A program made the translations under genes and the position numbers. From UBA1672 sp964351365 (lineage in GTDB: Bacteria > Pseudomonadota > Alphaproteobacteria > Micavibrionales > Micavibrionaceae), in assembly GCA_964351365.1 (NCBI GenBank), contig CAYGNP010000013.1, positions 1 to 64,000 on the forward strand: DNA of 64,000 bases, read 5' to 3'. How positions within the stretch are numbered: position 1 is the first letter of the stretch; each line of letters begins with the position of its first letter. The notes under the pieces were generated by a model. The model was not told the origin of the DNA, ran no database searches, and saw only the letters and a list, made by a program, of their open reading frames with translations. Positions 35,744 to 44,759 of this stretch are shown piece by piece.

Positions 35744-36292
35744 CTAATCCCAGCCACCTAAAACAATAATCTTCTCTGACGGAATAACCAACAAGCAGGC
35801 ACCAGATTGTTTACCACAAGATACATAGCTTGATGCTTGTAATCCATCGTTTAAATATTTGCGTCTTATCTTGTTAAATGCATCTAGGTCTCTCGTACAC
35901 TCGCCTAATGCGAGGCTTTTGAAATCATCGCCTGACCATGGAAAGTCTAATTCTTTCCAATCTTTAAAATTCTTCTCAGTCGAATAATCCTGATTTGCAA
36001 AGAACGCTAATTTTTCTGTCATGATTGTTTCTGCAATGTCATGATCGAGTTGGAACAGGCCAGAATAGCAGCCGAAACCGCCACCAGACATTATAAATAG
36101 AGTTGAAACTGGCCATGAAACATCTAAGACTGTCATGTCCTTTGAAATGTAATGGGGGACTGCTTTTGCAAAGTTGTTGCGGTTCAAAATATCGACATAA
36201 AAATAAATAGAAACGCAGATAACAAAAATAACTGTAACGAGAACAAGCAGGCTCAAAAAAAATAACATTAGTGCTTTTATTAAGAAAGACAT
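35744..36292 (-). CDS. Unknown 182-residue membrane-anchored protein
   Basis: The ATG at 36292 (MSFLIKALMLFFLSLLVLV) is preferred over a TTG two codons earlier. One N-terminal membrane helix (~5-32), then a polar domain with four Cys (GGGFGCYS, LGECTRD, VSCGKQSGAC), possibly two disulfides if exported. No family is recognised. It lies between the duplicated 5' end of the PLP-enzyme gene and the gene itself, so it was inserted into the cluster. The stop of the truncated copy ends just before this start. Confidence 0.65.
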   Translation of the reverse strand: MSFLIKALMLFFLSLLVLVTVIFVICVSIYFYVDILNRNNFAKAVPHYISKDMTVLDVSWPVSTLFIMSGGGFGCYSGLFQLDHDIAETIMTEKLAFFANQDYSTEKNFKDWKELDFPWSGDDFKSLALGECTRDLDAFNKIRRKYLNDGLQASSYVSCGKQSGACLLVIPSEKIIVLGGWD

Positions 36293-36294
36293 AA

Positions 36295-36420
36295 TCAAAA
36301 CACCGGCGGCTTAACCGAGCCTTCAGAATATTGCGGGTCATAGCCATAGGACATCATGAGGGTCTCTGGGCTAAGCTCATGCTCGCCAATTTTAGTACTC
36401 TTATAGTCTTTCTTTTTCAT
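36295..36420 (-). pseudogene. Truncated duplicate of the PLP-enzyme 5' end
   Basis: An ATG at 36420 with AGGATTT upstream opens MKKKDYKSTKIGEHEL, continuing to SVKPPVF and then a TGA at the junction with the 182-residue gene. The full gene reads MKKKDYKNTKIGEHTL and continues with LTSTF. This is a 41-codon fragment, diverged in sequence and probably translated as a dead peptide. Confidence 0.88.
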
Positions 36421-36421
36421 C

Positions 36422-37330
36422 TCAAAATCCTAACGGTTTAGCAAGGCGCACGCCAGCATCCTCCATGCACCAGGCCAGAATGGCCTTTTGCACATGCAAG
36501 CGGTTTTCCGCTTCATCAAAAATTACACTGGCGGGGGAACGCGCAACCTCTTCACTGACTTCCTCCCACTCATGGATGGGCAGGCAGTGCATGAAAATCG
36601 CACCTTTATTTGCCAATACCATCAAATCTGCATTCACCTGATATGGCCAGAATTTCTCGATATCCTTACCCTCTTGCCCCAAAGACACCCACGTATCGGT
36701 CACCAGAACATCTGCACCCTTTGCGGCCTTTTTCGGATCATTGGTAAATTCCGTACCCTTGGGGACATTACCATTCAAATCTTCGGGCAGAGCCATCACA
36801 AACTCAAAGCCAAATATTCCAGAGGCATCAATATAAGATTGGCAAACATTATTATAATCCCCGAACCACGCAACGCGCTTGCCCTTCGTGCTGCCAAAAC
36901 GCTCCTCAATCGTCATCACATCGGCCATAATCTGGCACGGGTGAGATTGATTGGTCATGGCGTTAATAACCGGAACGCTGGCATGCCGCGAGAGCTCCAG
37001 CAGCATGTTATGATCGCTCATCCGCACCATAATGCCATCTACAAACCGCGAGAGAGTTTTGGCTGTGCTCTCGATACTTTCCGCCCCGCCAAACTGCATC
37101 TCATCCTTGCTCATCACAATCGTATGCCCGCCAAGCTGCTTCATCGCTACATCAAACGATACCCGCGTGCGCGTGGACAGCTTGTCAAACACCATCGCCA
37201 GTGATAGCCCCTCAAGAATTTGCGGCGGGCTGAACTTCTCCGCCTTCAAAGCGTGAGCATGCTTTATAATGCCCTTTAAAATATCTTTATCGATCTGCGG
37301 CAAATCTATAAAATGTCTGGGATGCGTCAT
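36422..37330 (-). CDS. argF: Ornithine carbamoyltransferase
   Basis: 302 residues. The carbamoyl-phosphate loop STRTR (52-56), HPCQIMAD and the ornithine-binding MHCLPIHEWEEVSEEV are intact. It makes citrulline from ornithine. There is a three-base gap from argD; the truncated PLP-enzyme copy starts two bases after the argF stop. Confidence 0.96.
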   Translation of the reverse strand: MTHPRHFIDLPQIDKDILKGIIKHAHALKAEKFSPPQILEGLSLAMVFDKLSTRTRVSFDVAMKQLGGHTIVMSKDEMQFGGAESIESTAKTLSRFVDGIMVRMSDHNMLLELSRHASVPVINAMTNQSHPCQIMADVMTIEERFGSTKGKRVAWFGDYNNVCQSYIDASGIFGFEFVMALPEDLNGNVPKGTEFTNDPKKAAKGADVLVTDTWVSLGQEGKDIEKFWPYQVNADLMVLANKGAIFMHCLPIHEWEEVSEEVARSPASVIFDEAENRLHVQKAILAWCMEDAGVRLAKPLGF

Positions 37331-37333
37331 GTC

Positions 37334-38581
37334 CTAATCCATCTCCTTCAAAGTCTTATCGATAATCGCGAGCGCTTCATGCGCCTGTTCCTCTTTCAAA
37401 ATCAGAGGAGGGGTAAGCCTTAGCGTCGCCTTGCCGGCTTGCGTGGCCATAAGGCCATTTTTCTGCAAACCACCCAGCAAAGCTTTGATTTCAAAAACAC
37501 TATCCACACCGATCATAAGACCCTTGCCCTTGATATCGGTAATCTTATTGCTCTCGCGCTGGATTTTGTGTAGCCCTTCAAACAGAACGCCGGAGACATG
37601 ATTTATATTCTCCATGAACCCCTCTTTCAGCATTTCCTCCATCACGCTCGCCGCTACTGCGCAAGCCAAAGGGTTTCCCCCATAGGTCGTGCCGTGCGTG
37701 CCCACCACAATCGCTTTGCCGAATTTACGCTTTGCCGCCATCGCACCCACAGGAAAACCTGAGCCCATGCCCTTCGCCCAGGCCGCAATATCCGGCTCAA
37801 CCACTTGCGCATGATCGCGCACTTTGCCGTCATGCACGCATTCAGGGCAACACTCAAAGGCTTGATACGCGTGAAATGTACCTAGGCGGCCAAAGCCTGC
37901 CTGCACCTCATCAAAAATCAGGCAGATATTCTGCTCATCACAAATCTGGCGCAACGCCATCAGGAATTGCGGCGTTGCAGGCGTCAATCCGCCTTCCCCC
38001 TGCACAGGCTCAACGATAATCGCGGCTGTCTTATCCGAAACAAGCGCCTTGACGCTATCAATATCGTTAAACACCGCAAAATGCACACCGGGCAGATACG
38101 GCGCAAAAAACGGCTGAGAGTTTCGCTTTTCCGTGACGCTCGCCGCGCCATAGGTGCGCCCATGGAAAGAATTATGAAAGGTGATTATCTCATGGCATTC
38201 CGGCCCCTTTTCATCATAGGCCCATTTGCGCGCGCATTTCAGCGCCGCCTCAACGCTCTCGGTTCCACTATTACAAAAATACACCTGATCAAAGCAGCTC
38301 GTCTCAATGAGTATCTGCGCCGCCCGAAGTTTTTCCTGCGTGGCATAGGAGGCCTGCACCGCCATCAACCGCGCCGCCTGCGTATTAATCGTCTCCAGCA
38401 CCTTCGGGTGCGCATGCCCTAATGATGCCACCGCAATGCCGGCGGCAAAATCAAGGTATTTGCGCCCCTCAGTGTCATAGGCGTACACTCCGCTGCCATA
38501 ATCCATGACCACTGGCTGGGAATTATAGGTTGCAACAAGAACCTCTTCGGTTTTTTTGATAATATCCTGTGTCTTGCTCAT
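37334..38581 (-). CDS. argD: Acetylornithine aminotransferase
   Basis: 415 residues, class III aminotransferase: CNSGTESVEAALK, DEVQAGFGR, and AWAKGMGSGFPVGA carrying the PLP lysine, then HGTTYGGNPLACAV. It converts N-acetylglutamate semialdehyde to N-acetylornithine. The insert around 240-255 (ECCPECVHDGK) has a Cys pattern not usual in ArgD. Three-base gaps lie on both sides. Confidence 0.93.
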   Translation of the reverse strand: MSKTQDIIKKTEEVLVATYNSQPVVMDYGSGVYAYDTEGRKYLDFAAGIAVASLGHAHPKVLETINTQAARLMAVQASYATQEKLRAAQILIETSCFDQVYFCNSGTESVEAALKCARKWAYDEKGPECHEIITFHNSFHGRTYGAASVTEKRNSQPFFAPYLPGVHFAVFNDIDSVKALVSDKTAAIIVEPVQGEGGLTPATPQFLMALRQICDEQNICLIFDEVQAGFGRLGTFHAYQAFECCPECVHDGKVRDHAQVVEPDIAAWAKGMGSGFPVGAMAAKRKFGKAIVVGTHGTTYGGNPLACAVAASVMEEMLKEGFMENINHVSGVLFEGLHKIQRESNKITDIKGKGLMIGVDSVFEIKALLGGLQKNGLMATQAGKATLRLTPPLILKEEQAHEALAIIDKTLKEMD

Positions 38582-38584
38582 AAT

Positions 38585-39490
38585 TTATTTCCCCCCGATC
38601 GCTTTTTGGACTTCTACTTCATTCATATAACTGTCCTTTTCCTCTTCCCGTAGGATCATCGTCCCCGGCCCGACAGATTCAAAAATCTCCTTACACAGCG
38701 CATCCTCCCGCAAGCCATTAATCAAATGAATGCGCTTGACACCCGCATTCAGAGCAATCAGACAATTCTCCATTTTCACCCGCATGCCTTCGGTGACAAC
38801 GCCATCCTTAATCAATCCTGGAATATCCTCTGCTGTGACCATAAGAGCGGTTTTGCCCTTAATCTGCACACCGTCAACATTGCTCATGAAAATCAGCTTA
38901 TCAGCCTTAAGCCCCGCCGCCAGCTGCGTGGCAATCGTATCGGCATTAATATTACAAACAGAGCCCTCATCACTAATCGCAAGACACGGGCAGGCAATAA
39001 AATCCGCACTCTTGAGAAGCCGCAGGGCAGGGCGCGCACTCACAGCCTTGATATCACCAACAAAACCATAATCAACAGGCTTTTTCGCGCGCATGGAAAC
39101 GCTCATCCAATCCGCTGGCACAGCATTAAAACTCAGACCCGCCAGATTATTCCGCTGCATGGATTCATAAACCTTCAGCGCCAGATCACCGCCAATAACC
39201 TCGCGGATAACCTGAATTGTGGCTGCGTCCGTAATCCGCCGCCCATTTTTCTTCTTAATCGCAATCCCGCGCGCCTCAAGCGCCGCATCAATCGCATGCC
39301 CCCCGCCATAGATCAAGATAACCTTAATCCCATGAAGCGTCAGCTCGCGAATATTCGCAATCAGGGTATCGCGCGCCGCATCATCCTCAATCACGCTTCC
39401 ACTCGCTTTGACGATAAACAAATTATCGCGAAACTTGCTCTCGTAGAACGCATTAATAAAAAAGTCGGGTAGTTTATTTGAAGTTTTCAT
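38585..39490 (-). CDS. argB: Acetylglutamate kinase
   Basis: 301 residues of the amino-acid kinase family: KASGSVIEDD, LIYGGGHAIDAALEARGI and the ATP-side LIFMSNVDGVQIKGK. It phosphorylates N-acetylglutamate, the second step of the pathway. The substrate-binding segment and the C-terminal EGMRVKMENCLIALNAGV are normal. Confidence 0.93.
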   Translation of the reverse strand: MKTSNKLPDFFINAFYESKFRDNLFIVKASGSVIEDDAARDTLIANIRELTLHGIKVILIYGGGHAIDAALEARGIAIKKKNGRRITDAATIQVIREVIGGDLALKVYESMQRNNLAGLSFNAVPADWMSVSMRAKKPVDYGFVGDIKAVSARPALRLLKSADFIACPCLAISDEGSVCNINADTIATQLAAGLKADKLIFMSNVDGVQIKGKTALMVTAEDIPGLIKDGVVTEGMRVKMENCLIALNAGVKRIHLINGLREDALCKEIFESVGPGTMILREEEKDSYMNEVEVQKAIGGK

Positions 39491-39499
39491 GTTGTATCC

Positions 39500-40492
39500 T
39501 TATGGGTAAACCGGACTGAGATGAGCCAGCCCCGTTGTTTCATCAAACCCGCACATCAGGTTCATATTCTGCACTGCGCACCCGCTCGCACCTTTGACAA
39601 GATTATCCAGTACGCCTTGCACGATATAATGCGTATCATCCACTTTCTGATAACTCAAATCGCAGAAGTTTGAGCCAACCACATTCGCCAGCGCAACATG
39701 ATCCTGCAAACGCATAAACGGCGCAGCCTCATAAATGTCACCAGCGCAGCGCGGCGTGCCCTTGGCCATAACAAAAGCACTCGCAAAAATTCCGCGCGTA
39801 AACGGCCCCGATGTGGGAACAAAATCAAGCTGGCCTTCCGAAATCTGCGCTGTGCGTAAAATCTCAGGAATATGTCTGTGCTTATTGATGTTATAGCTCT
39901 TCATATTATGACTGCGCACCGGGTGATGCGTACCCTCGCTCGCTGTTTTCCCAGACCCGCTAGACCCCGTCACCGCCATGATACTGGCATGCGCAATCAC
40001 GCCTGCAAACGGAAACAGCATGAGCTGGCAGAGCAGGGCAAAACACCCCGGATTAGCAACCAACTCGGCCTTGGCAATTTTATCCGTGCCAACAATCTCA
40101 GGCGCACCATAAACCGCCTTCGCCAAAAGATCGGGATAATTATGCGCCGTGTCGTAATGCCGCTCATAGGTTGCTACATCATCCAGCCGGAAATCAGCCG
40201 ACAGATCAATGATCTTAACCTTCCCATACAGCGCCGCAACGCTGTCTTGCGCAGTTTTATGCGGCAGGCACAAAAACACAACATCACTCTGCTTGGCAAT
40301 AACGCCAAGATCAGGGTTCGAGATCACAAGATCCAGATGCGCCAGATGCGGATAAACCGCGCCAATGCCCTTACCCTCATGCTCGCGCGAAGTAACATGC
40401 GTAATCTCCACATGCGGATGAGCAAGCAAAAGCCGCAGCAATTCAAGACCCGTATAGCCCGTTATGCCGATAATTGATACGCGTGTAGCCAT
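39500..40492 (-). CDS. argC: N-acetyl-gamma-glutamyl-phosphate reductase
   Basis: 330 residues from the ATG at 40492 (MATRVSIIGITGYTGLELLR, an NADP-binding GxTGYTG start). The active-site Cys is in VANPGCFALL, and later TSGPFTRGIFASAFV is typical. The start lies 31 bases inside the upstream P-loop gene, so translation of the two is coupled. It reduces acetylglutamyl phosphate to the semialdehyde. Confidence 0.95.
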   Translation of the reverse strand: MATRVSIIGITGYTGLELLRLLLAHPHVEITHVTSREHEGKGIGAVYPHLAHLDLVISNPDLGVIAKQSDVVFLCLPHKTAQDSVAALYGKVKIIDLSADFRLDDVATYERHYDTAHNYPDLLAKAVYGAPEIVGTDKIAKAELVANPGCFALLCQLMLFPFAGVIAHASIMAVTGSSGSGKTASEGTHHPVRSHNMKSYNINKHRHIPEILRTAQISEGQLDFVPTSGPFTRGIFASAFVMAKGTPRCAGDIYEAAPFMRLQDHVALANVVGSNFCDLSYQKVDDTHYIVQGVLDNLVKGASGCAVQNMNLMCGFDETTGLAHLSPVYP

Positions 40493-41526
40493 CTCGATAT
40501 CACCAAATCTAACCATTCTGTTGTTGGATTAAACGCATTGTAAACCAGCACATCCAGCTCATTGCGCACAATGTTCTTACCCACTTCATTATCCGTCACC
40601 GGCCCGCTGATCACGTCAATCGGCAACCCAATAGCCGCACAACCGCGTGCAAGCCCAATCGCACCAACCGGATCACTCGCACACCCGATATGCAGACGCA
40701 CATTCTTTTGAATCTCTGGAATTTGCAAAATGGCATTAACCCCGTATTGCCCCATCAGCCCATCGCCAAATTCAACCATAATGGCATCCGGATTATCCGC
40801 GCTAAGGTGATCAAGTGCCCCGCGCGTCACATCCGCCATCAAACCATCATCAATATTCGCCGTAGAGGGAATGCCTGCATCGACAAAGGAAACAGCGTTA
40901 TAAACCCCGTAATCCTGCATCTTGTACAAATCTCGCATCGCCCCAACGCCCGTAAGCTTTGCCCCCGCAAGGCGCATACCCATCCGCGTCAGCGTCTTGG
41001 TGATTTCAATCGCCACAGTGGTCTTGCCGCTATCCATGGACGTGCCCGTCACAATTATAAGCGGCACAGTGCTGGTCATAGTTTTCTTTGGCTTATAAAT
41101 CGCCTTCTGATCGATGTTGAGCTGTTTGCCCGCACGGGTAATCCCGCCAAGAACCCGTATCCGCAAAGGCTGCCCGACTTCACTGACATTTGCCGATGTA
41201 CATTCCCCGGCAATACCGCCAAAGTTGAGCAAATGGATGATGTCTCCCGGCTTCAGGCTTTTGGGCAAATCCCCCACAAACCCCTTGAGTGCCCGCCGCT
41301 GTCCCAGAGCAACAGCAACGATGTCACCTTTTTTGAGCTTGGACATCCGACCAGATGGCAGCTCCATCTCGTTATAAATGCTTTTATCTTCCAGAATTTC
41401 CGCCGCCAGCACAGTCCCCATCACGCACGGCAACGCCTTTGCAGGGTTGTCCATGATCGTTTCATGATGCTTGAGTGCCAGATTTTTGGTTACTGAGCTA
41501 ATCTTATCAATATGTATTTTTGTCAT
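40462..41526 (-). CDS. P-loop protein of the DUF1611/dethiobiotin-synthetase type, candidate N-acetyltransferase
   Basis: 354 residues. The N-terminal ~145 residues form a small beta-rich domain; from ~155 a P-loop domain with GTSMDSGKTT (161-170), GAKLTGVGAMRDLYKM and a later MVEFGDGLMGQYGV. The pattern is similar to DUF1611 proteins, among which the DgcN type N-acetylates D-glutamate. It is the first gene of the arginine cluster and overlaps argC, while no argA or argJ is present. A role in making N-acetylglutamate is therefore plausible, but is inference. Other P-loop roles (for example CoA- or biotin-like chemistry) remain possible. Confidence 0.7.
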   Translation of the reverse strand: MTKIHIDKISSVTKNLALKHHETIMDNPAKALPCVMGTVLAAEILEDKSIYNEMELPSGRMSKLKKGDIVAVALGQRRALKGFVGDLPKSLKPGDIIHLLNFGGIAGECTSANVSEVGQPLRIRVLGGITRAGKQLNIDQKAIYKPKKTMTSTVPLIIVTGTSMDSGKTTVAIEITKTLTRMGMRLAGAKLTGVGAMRDLYKMQDYGVYNAVSFVDAGIPSTANIDDGLMADVTRGALDHLSADNPDAIMVEFGDGLMGQYGVNAILQIPEIQKNVRLHIGCASDPVGAIGLARGCAAIGLPIDVISGPVTDNEVGKNIVRNELDVLVYNAFNPTTEWLDLVISRWLHAYQLSA

Positions 41527-41603
41527 CGTATCTGTTCATTTAATAAAAAATTAAAGTGCCGCAAAAGCGGGTCATAAGCAATTGTTTTTTAAGGAAGTCT
41601 GGA

Positions 41604-41696
41604 ATGAAACAGCAGCCACAAAAGACCGCGCTCGGAAAGGGCTTCCTAGCGGGCGGTACGTCGTCGGTTTTGTGCGTTCAAAATATTCATACCTAA
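41604..41696 (+). CDS. Possible 30-residue small protein
   Basis: ATG with AAGGA eight bases upstream, reading MKQQPQKTALGKGFLAGG and then TSSVLCVQNIHT. It is alone on the plus strand in the 212-base gap between the P-loop gene and yejE. A hairpin CCGC-AAAA-GCGG lies upstream near 41556. No family is known; it may be a real small gene or chance. Confidence 0.35.
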   Translation: MKQQPQKTALGKGFLAGGTSSVLCVQNIHT

Positions 41697-41738
41697 CGAA
41701 AAATCATATTATTACTGTGTGTGTCAAGATATTTATGA

Positions 41739-42764
41739 TCAAAGTATAGTCTTGCGCGGATCAAACGCATCGCGCACTGCCTCGCCGATAAACGTCAGCA
41801 ACGTGAGCATAACCGCAAGTGAGAGAAACGCAGATATCCCCAGCCACGGCGCCTGAAGGTTATTCTTACCCTGCAACAGCAGCTCACCAAGCGAGGCGCT
41901 GCCCGGCGGCAAGCCAAGCCCAAGAAAATCCAGCGCGGTTAAAGACGTAATTGAAGCCGTAAGAATAAAGGGCATAAACGTAATCGTCGCAACCATGGCG
42001 TTCGGCAGGACATGCCGCCACATAATCACAGAGTTCGAAACCCCAAGAGCCCTTGCTGCACGCACATAATCAAAATTACGGGCCCGCAAAAACTCTGCCC
42101 GCACAACATCCACGAGCGTAATCCATTTGAACAACAACAAAATGCCAAGCAAAACCCAAAAACCTGGTACAACGAGATTCGCAAAAATAATGAGGATATA
42201 GAGCTGCGGCTGGCTGGCCCATGTTTCGATAACGCGCTGAAGAGTAAGATCAAGCCATCCGCCATAATACCCCTGAATGCCACCGATAAAAACGCCGATA
42301 ACCGAGCTTAAAACAGTCAGGATTAAACCAAACAAAACTGATATCCGAAACCCGTAAATCACGCGTGCCAAAACATCACGCCCCTGATCATCAGTACCAA
42401 GCCAATTTACTGAATCTGGTGACGTGGGAGCAGGGCGGTTTAGCGCATAATTAATTGTGTCATATGAAAATGGGATAGGCGGCCATACAATCCAGCCTTT
42501 TTCTTCAATCAAATCGGTAACAAAACCCTCGCGGTACTCCGCCTCGGTTTCAAAATCTCCGCCAAATGCTGTTTCAGGATAACTGACAAAAACCGGCACA
42601 TAAAAATGCCCGTCATAACGCACCAAAAGTGGTCTGTCATTGGCAATCAACTCCGCAAACAGCGCAATCATAAGCAGTAAAAGAAAAATCCAAAAACTCC
42701 AATAGCCCCGTTTATTAGAACGGAACTGAGAGAGCCTGCGCTGCGTAAGGGGAGATAAAATCAT
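41739..42764 (-). CDS. yejE: Microcin C/oligopeptide ABC permease YejE
   Basis: 341 residues: an N-terminal membrane helix, a ~90-residue periplasmic insert typical of YejE (GGDFETEAEYREGFV), then a binding-protein-dependent permease core ending in the EAA-type loop RAARALGVSNSVIMWRHVLPNA. It partners YejB, whose gene overlaps by four bases, and the YejF ATPase at 29-31 kb. Confidence 0.92.
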   Translation of the reverse strand: MILSPLTQRRLSQFRSNKRGYWSFWIFLLLLMIALFAELIANDRPLLVRYDGHFYVPVFVSYPETAFGGDFETEAEYREGFVTDLIEEKGWIVWPPIPFSYDTINYALNRPAPTSPDSVNWLGTDDQGRDVLARVIYGFRISVLFGLILTVLSSVIGVFIGGIQGYYGGWLDLTLQRVIETWASQPQLYILIIFANLVVPGFWVLLGILLLFKWITLVDVVRAEFLRARNFDYVRAARALGVSNSVIMWRHVLPNAMVATITFMPFILTASITSLTALDFLGLGLPPGSASLGELLLQGKNNLQAPWLGISAFLSLAVMLTLLTFIGEAVRDAFDPRKTIL

Positions 42765-43858
42765 AAATTACGGTCCTCAAAATCAATCCGCGGATCAACC
42801 CAGACATAAACCAGATCCCTGACCAGATGCATAACAAGGCTCATGAGTGAAAAGATATAAAGTGTGCCCAAAACAACGGGATAATCACGGTTAATTATGC
42901 TCTCATAGCCCAAAAGCCCCAGCCCATCGAGCGAGAAGATCACCTCGATCAAGAGCGAGCCCGTGAAAAAGATAGAGACAAACACCGCAGGAAATCCGGC
43001 GATCACAATCAACATCGCATTACGGAACACATGTCCGTAAAGTACCTGATTCTCGCGCAAACCCTTCGCCCTCGCGGTCATAACATAAAGCTTGCCAATC
43101 TCATCCAGAAACGAATTCTTCGTCAGCATCGTCAGGGACGCAAATCCACTTACCACCATCGCCGCCGTCGGCAAAACCATGTGCCACGCATAATCGCCAA
43201 TTTTCTGCATCAGGCTCATCTCCTCCCACCCGTCCGAGGTCAGCCCTCGCAAAGGAAAAAAGTCCCAATATTGACCACCCGCGAATAACACAATGAGTAA
43301 AATTGCAAACATAAAAGAGGGGATGGCATAGCCAATGAAAACCGCCGCGCTCGTCCAAATATCAAACCGCGATCCGTCCCGCACCGCTTTTTTTATGCCC
43401 AAGGGAATAGAGATCAGATAGATAATCAGTGTCGACCAAACCCCAAGAGAAATCGAGACCGGCATTTTTTCAACCACCAGATCCAAAACGGCAACATCGC
43501 GGTAATAACTCTCACCAAGCTGAAAGGTTGAGTAATTAAAAACCATTAACAAAAAACGCTCAAGCGGAGGCTTATCAAAACCATATAAAGCCTCAAGCTC
43601 TTTGATAAATTCAGGATCAAGCCCCTGCGCGCCTTTGTAAATGCTGCTCTCACCCGTCTGCGGCGAAGCGTTCATGGAAGAAGCATCGCCGCCGCCCGTA
43701 AACCGTGATGTCGCCGAAGTGCCATGGCCTTGTAGCTCCGCAATCATCCGCTCCACCGGCCCACCGGGAACAAATTGAATGATCGTAAAGCTGATAAGCA
43801 TAATTCCAAGCAACGTTGGAATCATCAAAAGTAATCGTTTCAAAATATAAGGAGCCAT
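42761..43858 (-). CDS. yejB: Microcin C/oligopeptide ABC permease YejB
   Basis: 365 residues from the ATG at 43858 (MAPYILKRLLLMIPTLLGIM), which matches the family N-terminus; the longer frame to 43900 adds an unlike, Cys-rich stretch. The core has five to six membrane spans and the permease loop TARAKGLRENQVLYGHVFRNA. A loop of ~60 residues after the first span (VERMIAELQGHGTSAT) is usual in YejB. Confidence 0.92.
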   Translation of the reverse strand: MAPYILKRLLLMIPTLLGIMLISFTIIQFVPGGPVERMIAELQGHGTSATSRFTGGGDASSMNASPQTGESSIYKGAQGLDPEFIKELEALYGFDKPPLERFLLMVFNYSTFQLGESYYRDVAVLDLVVEKMPVSISLGVWSTLIIYLISIPLGIKKAVRDGSRFDIWTSAAVFIGYAIPSFMFAILLIVLFAGGQYWDFFPLRGLTSDGWEEMSLMQKIGDYAWHMVLPTAAMVVSGFASLTMLTKNSFLDEIGKLYVMTARAKGLRENQVLYGHVFRNAMLIVIAGFPAVFVSIFFTGSLLIEVIFSLDGLGLLGYESIINRDYPVVLGTLYIFSLMSLVMHLVRDLVYVWVDPRIDFEDRNL

Positions 43859-43898
43859 GAAAACATGATAAGTACAGCACGCCCATATGTCCACGCAC

Positions 43899-43933
43899 AA
43901 AAAAGCGACGCATTCAATTTATGCGCCGCTTTC
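43899..43933 (-). terminator. Terminator after the TPR gene
   Basis: AAAGCGACGCAT and ATGCGCCGCTTT (43903-43914 and 43922-43933) form a stem with one imperfect pair, followed on the minus strand by six T. It should end the TPR-gene transcript before yejB. Confidence 0.82.
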
Positions 43934-43947
43934 AGGAGTAAAATAAA

Positions 43948-44649
43948 TTAGTGAACAATGCCGTTATGTTTATTAAAGGCATCATAAGCCGATGGAACAC
44001 CATCTGTTATAAATTTCGATCCGAAATCATAAAGTAATGCGGCTTCCTGTTGGGCTATTTCTGCGATGCGCTGTTTTGCCGCAACATTATAAGCCTGAGC
44101 CAGCGCAATATCATGCACCTGATCTTTACCAAGTAGTTTGGCAATATAGGCCTTATTGCTCAGTGCAACAACGTTATCAGGCTCAAGTTGCTGGGCTTTG
44201 CTGACAACGTCAAGAGCCTCTTCCTCACGGTTTAAGTTCGCCAGTGCGAAACCTTTATTAATAAGCGCATTAACATTATGCGGGTCACTCGCAAGTATTC
44301 TTTCTTCCTGAGCAAGTAAATTTTCGTATTCATGGCGTAAATGTTCAATAAATGCCTTTTGGAATTGTGCTTTTTCATCACTTGGGTCTTCACGCAAACG
44401 CTGCTGAATAACCATCTCAGCTTCCTTGTAAAAACCATCAACAATCATAATGTCCACTTCATCGCTACTGGTTTCTAGCGAATCCGGGCTCAAGAAATAT
44501 GCACAGTCAGAGCGTTCCATAAAGCTCATCAAGTCATACGCAAGGCGAGCGCGCAAGGCGCTATCATCAACCGTGCCGTGGCTTAGGGGATGAGAGTATT
44601 TGAAGGTATTGGAAGACCCACTGCTGGCGTATATTTGTTCTGGTAACAT
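43948..44649 (-). CDS. TPR-repeat protein
   Basis: 233 residues. Two clear tetratricopeptide units near 75-175 (EAEMVIQQRLREDPSDEKAQ; NKGFALANLNREEEALDVV; ALSNKAYIAKLLGK) with an unlike N-terminal part. No signal peptide or enzyme domain. It lies between the phosphatase and yejB, with its own terminator, and is probably a protein-interaction module of unknown partner. Confidence 0.75.
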   Translation of the reverse strand: MLPEQIYASSGSSNTFKYSHPLSHGTVDDSALRARLAYDLMSFMERSDCAYFLSPDSLETSSDEVDIMIVDGFYKEAEMVIQQRLREDPSDEKAQFQKAFIEHLRHEYENLLAQEERILASDPHNVNALINKGFALANLNREEEALDVVSKAQQLEPDNVVALSNKAYIAKLLGKDQVHDIALAQAYNVAAKQRIAEIAQQEAALLYDFGSKFITDGVPSAYDAFNKHNGIVH

Positions 44650-44759
44650 TTGCTTTCTTCACCTAAAAATTATAATCGCAGTAATAACTTACACGAGTGG
44701 CTTTTTGCCTTATTTAAGATAGTACCGCTTTTGGTGAAAAATAGCAATATTTTTATAAA

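Noticed and set aside
42012..42311. Plus-strand frame opposite yejE
   Set aside because: Antisense to the conserved permease loop; no ribosome site.
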